The notes beneath the pieces are model-generated. The model did no database searches and was not told where the DNA came from. It was given only the letters and a program-made list of their open reading frames with translations. This document shows positions 58,922-64,000 of a DNA stretch of 64,000 nt, one piece after another. Both the position numbers and the translations under genes were made by a program. The stretch comes from JAXLXE01 sp046328115. GTDB taxonomy: Bacteria > Chloroflexota > UBA6077 > JACCZL01. Numbering within the stretch: the stretch's first letter is position 1; every line of letters begins with the position of its first letter. Location: contig JAXLXE010000002.1 of NCBI GenBank assembly GCA_046328115.1, positions 744,001-808,000 on the forward strand, given 5' to 3'.

Positions 58922-59791
58922 CTACTGCTTGATTGCGCCCGCGGTGAGACCCTCGATGAACTGCTGCTGGAAGATGAAGTAGAGGACCAGCACCGGTAGG
59001 GTCAGCAGCACCAGGGCGGCGAACAGCAGGGGCAGGTTCCCATAGAACTCGCTGGAGATGAGCGCGTAGATCCCCGTGGGAAGCGTGCGCATAGACGCGT
59101 CCGTGATGAACGTGAGGGCAAACAGGAACTCATTCCAGTTCTGAAGGAACAGGAAGATCGCGATGGTGGCGATGGCCGGGCGGGTCAGCGGCAGCATCAC
59201 CATCCAGAAGGTGCGCATCTCGCTGGCGCCGTCGATCCGAGCGGCCTCTTCCAACTCACGCGGCAATTCCTCGAAAAAGCCCTTCATGATGTACGTGCCA
59301 AACGCCAGGCCAAACCCGGTGTATGGACCGATCAGCGCAAATGGCGTGTTGAGCAGATTCAGCACTTTCAAGTTGGCGAAAAGCGGTATCAACGCGATCT
59401 GCACGGGGATGGTAAGCCCGACCAGTATCAGCGCAAGGACCACCCGCCTCCCCGCGAAGTCCATCCGCCCCAGACCGTAACCGGCCAGCGCTGAGATGAT
59501 GACGGTGATCAGCATGGACACGCCGGAGATGTAGATGCTGTTCCAGTAGAGCAATCCGATCTTGGTGACCACCCAGGCCTCTGGGTAGTTGGCCAGGCGC
59601 ACGGGCCACGCGACTACGCGGCCGGTGAGGACCTGGGATGGATCCATCATCGACAGGCTCACCAGGTAGATCATGGGGCCGATGGAGATGACAAGCGCCA
59701 ACCCCAGAATCAGCCACGTCCAGGCGCGGCTACTGGCGGACTCGCTGCCGACACCTCCGAAATGCGTAGACGCTGGGGCGTGGGACGACAC
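58922..59791 (-). CDS. ABC transporter permease, MalG/UgpE type (importer 3)
   Basis: 289 residues. After a 24-residue polar start, helix 1 (WTWLILGLALVISIGPMIYLV). The EAA loop is ELEEAARIDGASEMRTFWMVMLP, the canonical form. Ends FIEGLTAGAIKQ. GTG start with GGGAG in the upstream permease end. Last gene of the importer; the 98 bases before the peptide-binding gene hold no clear terminator. Confidence 0.92.
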   Translation of the reverse strand: MSSHAPASTHFGGVGSESASSRAWTWLILGLALVISIGPMIYLVSLSMMDPSQVLTGRVVAWPVRLANYPEAWVVTKIGLLYWNSIYISGVSMLITVIISALAGYGLGRMDFAGRRVVLALILVGLTIPVQIALIPLFANLKVLNLLNTPFALIGPYTGFGLAFGTYIMKGFFEELPRELEEAARIDGASEMRTFWMVMLPLTRPAIATIAIFLFLQNWNEFLFALTFITDASMRTLPTGIYALISSEFYGNLPLLFAALVLLTLPVLVLYFIFQQQFIEGLTAGAIKQ

Positions 59792-59794
59792 GCG

Positions 59795-60685
59795 CTAGCG
59801 CTCCCGCAGTAGGAATGTCTGCAGCCAGGATGTGCCCATGATCACGATGACCATGATCACCGCCAACGCGGAGGCTACGCCCATCTCGTGAAGCTCAAAG
59901 GCCTTGCGGTACAGCATGGTGGCGAAGATCTCGGTGGCCAGGTCAGGACCCCCACCCGTCATGATGAAGACCAGGTCGAACACCTTCAGTCCGCCGATGA
60001 TGGACAGCATGGCGGCAATGGCGAGGATAGGCCGCATCAGGGGGGTGATGATCTTCCAGGTGACCTGACGGTTGGTGGCGCCATCGACCTTCGCGGCCTC
60101 GATCACCTCGCTTGGCATGCCTTGCAGACCTGCCAGCAGGATCACCAGGCTGAAACCCACGTTCTTCCAGACTGAGACCAGGATGACGGTGAACAGCGCA
60201 AAGCTAGGATCCGCCAGCCAGCCCGGTGCCCAAGCGCCCAGCCCCAAACTCCGTAGCGAGAGGTTGAGCAGCCCGTTGTTGGCCTCCAGGATCCGCTGGA
60301 ACAGCAGCGTGACCACGATGAGGGACATGACCACGGGCACGAAGAACAGCGTGCGCAGCAGCCCGCGCCCAGGCAAGTTCTTGTTCAGGAGCAACGCCAG
60401 ACCAAAGGCAATGCCGACCTCAAGCGGCGTCCTGACCAGAACGAAGGAGATGGAGTGGACCGCCGTTCGCCAGAACTCCTTATCCGTCAGGAGCTCATGG
60501 TAGTTGGCGAGGCCCACAAAGTCGCCCCACTCGCGAGTGAACCCATTCCACTCAAACAGGCTGAGCGAGAGGGAGTAGATGATGGGGTAGACGATGAACG
60601 CAACGAGGACCAGCGCCGCCGGTCCGACGAAGATCCACCCCGTATAGTGTCGATGCCAATCGATCCGGGCGGTGCGCACCGGCAC
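59795..60685 (-). CDS. ABC transporter permease, MalF/UgpA type (importer 3)
   Basis: 296 residues from GTG at 60685; GTG at 60679 or TTG at 60715 are alternatives. The frame continues far upstream but there reads as Ser/Arg-rich nonsense that overlaps the binding-protein gene. Helix 1 is TGWIFVGPAALVLVAFIVYPIIY. EAA loop EVIEAAKVDGATNRQVTWKI with TPLMRP. FEWNGF and FVGLANYHELLTD are standard N-terminal features. Confidence 0.9.
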   Translation of the reverse strand: MPVRTARIDWHRHYTGWIFVGPAALVLVAFIVYPIIYSLSLSLFEWNGFTREWGDFVGLANYHELLTDKEFWRTAVHSISFVLVRTPLEVGIAFGLALLLNKNLPGRGLLRTLFFVPVVMSLIVVTLLFQRILEANNGLLNLSLRSLGLGAWAPGWLADPSFALFTVILVSVWKNVGFSLVILLAGLQGMPSEVIEAAKVDGATNRQVTWKIITPLMRPILAIAAMLSIIGGLKVFDLVFIMTGGGPDLATEIFATMLYRKAFELHEMGVASALAVIMVIVIMGTSWLQTFLLRER

Positions 60686-60707
60686 CGCCCGATCGAGTGA
60701 GTAGGCG

Positions 60708-62252
60708 TTAGCCAACCTTGAACTTCCGCTCCCCGGCCTTCTTGGAGGCGGCCTCTGTCTCCTCCATGACGGTCTTGGCGTCCTTGCGGCCAGCGAAGAC
60801 GCCCTGCCAGCCCTGGTAGAGCGCCTCCTGGACGGCGGGCGTGAACAGGATGCGGGTGGTGCCGGTGGGCTGGAGCTTGAGGAACTCCGGATAGATCGGG
60901 TCTTGGAGCTTCTCCATCTGGTAGGCAATGGCCTCTGGGGAGATCGGCCCGTTTGGCGAGATGCCGAGGCCGCGGCTGTACTCGATCTTTCCCCAGAGCC
61001 CCGTGAGCGCCTTGATCATCTCGAACGACAGGTCGACGTTCTTGCTCTTCGTGTTCACGGAGAGCGTGATCCCCAGTGAGCTCAGAACCGGCTTCGGCCC
61101 ATTGGGTATCACGGCCGGGAAGGGGAAGATCCCCAGATCGAAATCTGGCTTTTCCTTGAGCGCCGCGCGGATCGACGTGCGCATCCACTGGCCACCCCAG
61201 AACATGGCGGCCTGGCCGTTGGCGAAGATCGGGAAGCCGTCGGTCTGCTTGATGCCCACGGCGTTCTTGATCATGTACTCGGCCTTGACGACCCTCTCAG
61301 CCAGAGCCGCGGCCTCCATGAGCTGCGGGTCCGTCCAGGAGCGCTGCCCCAGGTCCGCCTCGCGGAGGAGCCCATCGATCTTCATGCCACCGGCCATGGT
61401 GTACAGCGGAAAGATGGGATGGTTGCGATCCTCGCCGGCGGCCATCATCAGGGGTGCGATGCCCTTGCCCTGGAAGACCTTTGCGGCCTCCTCGAGCTGC
61501 TGGAGCGTCTCTGGGACCTTCACGCCGTTATCAGCGAACAGCTTCTTGTTGTAGTAGACGACAACCGTGTTGGTCACGGCCGGGACGGAGACGACCTTGC
61601 CGTTGATGGTCTGAAGCTGGAGCGCGTTGGGCCAGAAACTCGCCTTGTACTCCGGGTCCTCGGCGAACACCTTCTCGAAGTCAAAGATGCCCTGGTTCAC
61701 GTAGTACTCAACAGAGTCGGCGCCAGGTTCGAGCGCGATGATGTCCGGCGTTGCGCTGCCAGCGGCGAGCGCGGCCTTGACCGCGGCGCGCTGCTCGTTC
61801 AGGCCCGGATAGGCCGTGATTTCGAGCGTGACGTTGGGATCAACCTTCTTGAACTCGTCGGCGATCGCCTTCTGCGTGTCCACGTGGAAGCCCACGTACT
61901 GCCAGAAGGTAAGCGTGGTAGGCGACGAGGCCTTGGCCTTGGGGGCCTTGAGGGTCTGTGGGTTCTTCAGCGGGCCAGCCGCCGCGGCGGCGGTCGGCAC
62001 GGCGGTGGGCTGGGCGCCGCCGATGCCCTGGAACTTGTCCGCCGGCTTCGCGGCATCACCCGCGGGCTTGGTGGCGGCAGGCTGCGCCGCTGGCGCGGCG
62101 GGAGCGCTGGTGGCGCTGGGCGCCGCCGGCTTGGACTCAGCCGGCTTGCTCGCGGGCGCGGGCTGGGAGCACGCGGCGAGCGCGGACGCGCCGATAGCGC
62201 CGCCAAGCATGCTGAGCAGCGAGCGCCGGCCAAGACGAATCCGATCGATCAC
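60708..62252 (-). CDS. ABC transporter sugar-binding lipoprotein (importer 3)
   Basis: 514 residues from GTG at 62252, with GGAGGT 5 bases upstream. The signal LGRRSLLSMLGGAIGASALAAC has twin Arg (9-10) and a lipobox at Cys28. An Ala/Pro/Lys spacer (about 30-105) precedes the binding fold: LTFWQYVGFHVDTQKAIADEFKK, ALEPGADSVEYYVNQGIFD, VVSVPAVTNTVVVYYNKKLFADNGVKVPET, and FPIFANGQAAMFWGGQWM, all typical of family-1 sugar-binding proteins. First gene of its operon. Confidence 0.92.
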   Translation of the reverse strand: MIDRIRLGRRSLLSMLGGAIGASALAACSQPAPASKPAESKPAAPSATSAPAAPAAQPAATKPAGDAAKPADKFQGIGGAQPTAVPTAAAAAGPLKNPQTLKAPKAKASSPTTLTFWQYVGFHVDTQKAIADEFKKVDPNVTLEITAYPGLNEQRAAVKAALAAGSATPDIIALEPGADSVEYYVNQGIFDFEKVFAEDPEYKASFWPNALQLQTINGKVVSVPAVTNTVVVYYNKKLFADNGVKVPETLQQLEEAAKVFQGKGIAPLMMAAGEDRNHPIFPLYTMAGGMKIDGLLREADLGQRSWTDPQLMEAAALAERVVKAEYMIKNAVGIKQTDGFPIFANGQAAMFWGGQWMRTSIRAALKEKPDFDLGIFPFPAVIPNGPKPVLSSLGITLSVNTKSKNVDLSFEMIKALTGLWGKIEYSRGLGISPNGPISPEAIAYQMEKLQDPIYPEFLKLQPTGTTRILFTPAVQEALYQGWQGVFAGRKDAKTVMEETEAASKKAGERKFKVG

Positions 62253-62359
62253 AACCTACCTCCGCGTAGGAAAGGGACACGGCGGCGGCCAGCCGCGGCG
62301 CGTCTGAGGTGCAGACCCGTACTATACGCCGATTCGCGACGCCGCGCGTCGGCGGGCGC

Positions 62360-62388
62360 AGTGTACCGCGCCGGAAAGCGTCCGTCAA
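62360..62388 (-). promoter_or_regulatory. Promoter of importer 3 (TTGACG-N17-TACACT)
   Basis: TTGACG (62388-62383) and TACACT (62365-62360), 17-nt spacer, directly downstream of the preceding gene's terminator. A second -10-like TATAGT lies at 62326-62321. Confidence 0.7.
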
Positions 62389-62390
62389 GC

Positions 62391-62440
62391 AAAACGCGAT
62401 ATTTGGATCGGGGAACGCCCCAATCCCAATATCGCGTTTG
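62391..62440 (-). terminator. Intrinsic terminator of the GGDEF-EAL gene
   Basis: A 22-bp stem (arms 62392-62413 and 62418-62439, two mismatches, outer 12 bp perfect) with loop AACG. On the minus strand it is followed by TTTTGCTT, the best T tract of any terminator here. It is strikingly A/T rich for this sequence. Confidence 0.85.
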
Positions 62441-62455
62441 TGCGACAGATCGTTG

Positions 62456-64000
62456 TCAAGCGGCCGGGTCGGCCACCGCGGCCATGCGGCGTTCGCTGTT
62501 CCGCATGGACTGATTGGTTCGGGCGCCGGCGAGCCAGGCTGTAGCCGCATCGGCGGCGAGCGGCCGGGCGAACAGGAAGCCCTGGCCATACTGGCAGCCG
62601 AGCTCACGGAGACCAGCCAGGTGCTCTGGCCGCTCGATGCCCTCCGCGACCGTCTCCATGCCGAGCGTTCGGCCCAGCTTCACGATCGCTGATGCCAGGG
62701 TGGACGACTCCGCGCCACGGCCCACATCCTGAAGGAACGACTTGTCGATCTTCAGAATGTCGATGGGAAGCCGCTGCAGGTACGACAGCGATGAATAGCC
62801 AGTGCCAAAGTCGTCAATTGCCAGACGAACGCCCAGTTCGCGCAGTGCCTCGAGTTTGCGGATCGTGCCCTCCACGTCCTGCATGAGCACGGTCTCGGTG
62901 ACCTCCAGCGTCAGCAAGCTCGGATCGAGCCCCGTGTCCAGAAGCGTCTGGAGGATGTCCGCCACCAGGGTGGGTAGTCGAAGCTGTCGTGCCGAGAGAT
63001 TGACGCTGATGTGGACCGGCGGCTCCTCCGGTCGCGAAGCGCGCCACTGCTGAGCCTGTCGGCAGGCCTCGGTGAGGACCCAGTACCCCAGCGGCACGAT
63101 GAGCCCAGACTCCTCGGCCAGGGGCACGAACTCGGTGGGCTCGAGCTGGCCATCGCTGGGGTGATCCCAGCGGACCAGCGCCTCGAAGCCCGAGACGCGT
63201 CCCGTGGCGATCTGGACGATGGGCTGGTAGTGGAGCTGGAGCTGGCCGGTCTCGATGCCCAGCCGCAGATCGGACTGCACTTCCAGCCTCTTCAGCGCGG
63301 CCGCATGCATACGCTCCTCGAAGATAGCGTAACGACCCTTCCCGTCTGCCTTCGCAGCGTACATGGCCACGTCGGCGTCGCGCAGGATCTCGTCCGCGGT
63401 GTGGTGCTCTCGATCGTTCAGCGCAATGCCCACGCTGGCGCGGATCGGCACCTCTTTGCCGCCCACCATGATGGGTCGCTGGACCGCCTCCAGGATCCGC
63501 TCAGCGGCAAGCACGGCACCCGCCGCGTCTGGCGCGTCCTCAAGCAGGACGGCGAACTCGTCGCCGCCCAGGCGCGCGGCGGTGTCTGCCGTCCGCAGGC
63601 AGCCGCGGAGTCGCTCGGCGACGGATAGCAAGAGCCGATCGCCGGCGTGGTGACCCACGCTGTCGTTGATGGTCTTGAAATCGTCCACGTCCAGGAACAG
63701 CACGGCCACGTGGCCCTCGCTTCGCTCGATCCGCTTCAGGGCGTGCTCCACGCGCTCGCGGAACAGGACGCGATTGGCCAGGCCGGTGAGCGGGTCGTGG
63801 AACGCCTGGTGCTTGAGCTCTTCCTCCAGGACCTTTCGTTCCGTCACGTCGCGGGTGTTGAGGACAATGCCCTCCACGTTTGGGTCGGACAGCAGGTTGT
63901 TTCCCACCGTCTCCACATTCATCCAGCGGCCGTCGCGGTGCCGCCACTTCCATTCGGTGAGAGCAACGGGGCCACTGCTGTTCACGGCGGCTTCAAAGAA
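62456..64000 (-). CDS. PAS-GGDEF-EAL signalling protein, N-terminus cut by window edge
   Basis: 514 residues are visible; the frame is open at base 64000. The first 45 (WKWRHRDGRWMNVETVGNNLL, VLNTRDVTERK) are the end of a PAS domain. The GGDEF domain (about 65-225) has FHDPLTGLANR and an intact LGGDEFAVLL active loop, so it should make c-di-GMP. The EAL domain (about 240-490) has FEALVRWDHP, NLSARQL, DDFGTGYSS and KIDKSF, so phosphodiesterase residues are also present. Such hybrids often work in one direction only, set by the sensor. The PilZ protein at 22070 is a possible reader of the same signal. Confidence 0.94.
   Translation of the reverse strand, partial: FFEAAVNSSGPVALTEWKWRHRDGRWMNVETVGNNLLSDPNVEGIVLNTRDVTERKVLEEELKHQAFHDPLTGLANRVLFRERVEHALKRIERSEGHVAVLFLDVDDFKTINDSVGHHAGDRLLLSVAERLRGCLRTADTAARLGGDEFAVLLEDAPDAAGAVLAAERILEAVQRPIMVGGKEVPIRASVGIALNDREHHTADEILRDADVAMYAAKADGKGRYAIFEERMHAAALKRLEVQSDLRLGIETGQLQLHYQPIVQIATGRVSGFEALVRWDHPSDGQLEPTEFVPLAEESGLIVPLGYWVLTEACRQAQQWRASRPEEPPVHISVNLSARQLRLPTLVADILQTLLDTGLDPSLLTLEVTETVLMQDVEGTIRKLEALRELGVRLAIDDFGTGYSSLSYLQRLPIDILKIDKSFLQDVGRGAESSTLASAIVKLGRTLGMETVAEGIERPEHLAGLRELGCQYGQGFLFARPLAADAATAWLAGARTNQSMRNSERRMAAVADPAA

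Noticed and set aside
59795..60928. N-terminal extension of the importer 3 permease to 60928
   Set aside because: The extra residues are Ser/Arg/Pro-rich, overlap the binding-protein gene in another frame and have no counterpart in the family.
62384..62460. Miniature transposon: A/T-rich inverted repeat flanked by GTCAAGC direct repeats
   Set aside because: The left copy is the -35 region of importer 3 and the right copy is the stop region of the GGDEF-EAL gene; the T tract fits a terminator better. Only a copy search in the genome could reopen this.

Overview
The window is high-GC DNA from a free-living heterotrophic bacterium. GTG and TTG starts are common. Family content (secreted proteins with Pro/Thr/Ala-rich linkers, lipoprotein solute-binding proteins with Lys-Pro-Ala spacers, PA14 and LGFP-like domains, tricorn-type protease, DUF1501/DUF1800 pair, YvcK next to SecG) fits Chloroflexota best; this is inference, because no rRNA or universal phylogenetic marker is present. 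I saw no tRNA, rRNA, CRISPR array, transposase or prophage. The window looks like ordinary chromosome, dense with transport, catabolism, envelope and regulation.

Layout. 1-6.4 kb: an M20 peptidase cut by the left edge, a large secreted LGFP/fibronectin-like protein with an Asn-rich linker, a GntR/FCD repressor, and a secreted propeller-like protein overlapping an orphan alpha-type ADP-forming acyl-CoA ligase. 6.4-12.6 kb: a sugar-type ABC importer (binding protein and two permeases), a membrane-anchored L7/L12 C-terminal-domain protein, an enolase-superfamily dehydratase and a D-threonine-aldolase-like PLP enzyme. 12.6-22.8 kb: the DUF1800-DUF1501 pair, a GT39-PA14 fusion, an N-acyl-D-amino-acid deacylase, a secreted Asp-box protein and a PilZ protein. 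22.8-30.2 kb: a MoxR-type ATPase with a VWA partner, divergent from a holin-like membrane protein, membrane-anchored YvcK, SecG and a peptide-binding protein. 30.2-38.3 kb: a 68-aa small protein with an ideal Shine-Dalgarno sequence, a tricorn protease, an FAH-family hydratase, and a two-component system whose divergent control region holds a 12-bp tandem array and a 13-bp inverted repeat.

38.4-49.0 kb: a diacylglycerol glycosyltransferase-like enzyme, UppP, a complete copper-resistance cassette (CsoR with its G/C-tract operator, CopA, CopZ), an FMN-type oxidoreductase, a GT39 protein, an MFS exporter, a small unknown protein and a GH-A-like hydrolase. 49-52.3 kb: a second sugar importer whose binding-protein gene has a clear sigma70-type promoter with an upstream palindrome. 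52.5-64 kb: a PlsC-like acyltransferase, a HAD phosphatase, an MFS transporter, a dipeptide-type importer, a third sugar importer, and a PAS-GGDEF-EAL protein cut by the right edge.

Together the genes describe uptake of sugars and peptides (four importers, none with a local ATPase), catabolism of acid-sugar and D-amino-acid substrates, lipid and wall carrier metabolism, copper export and c-di-GMP signalling. Two promoter styles can be read: TTGAC(A/G)-N17/18-TAnnnT or CATnnT boxes before several operons, and lone TAnnnT boxes 7-10 nt before start codons, which suggests leaderless transcripts. The least explained locus is the divergent region at 37447-37784.
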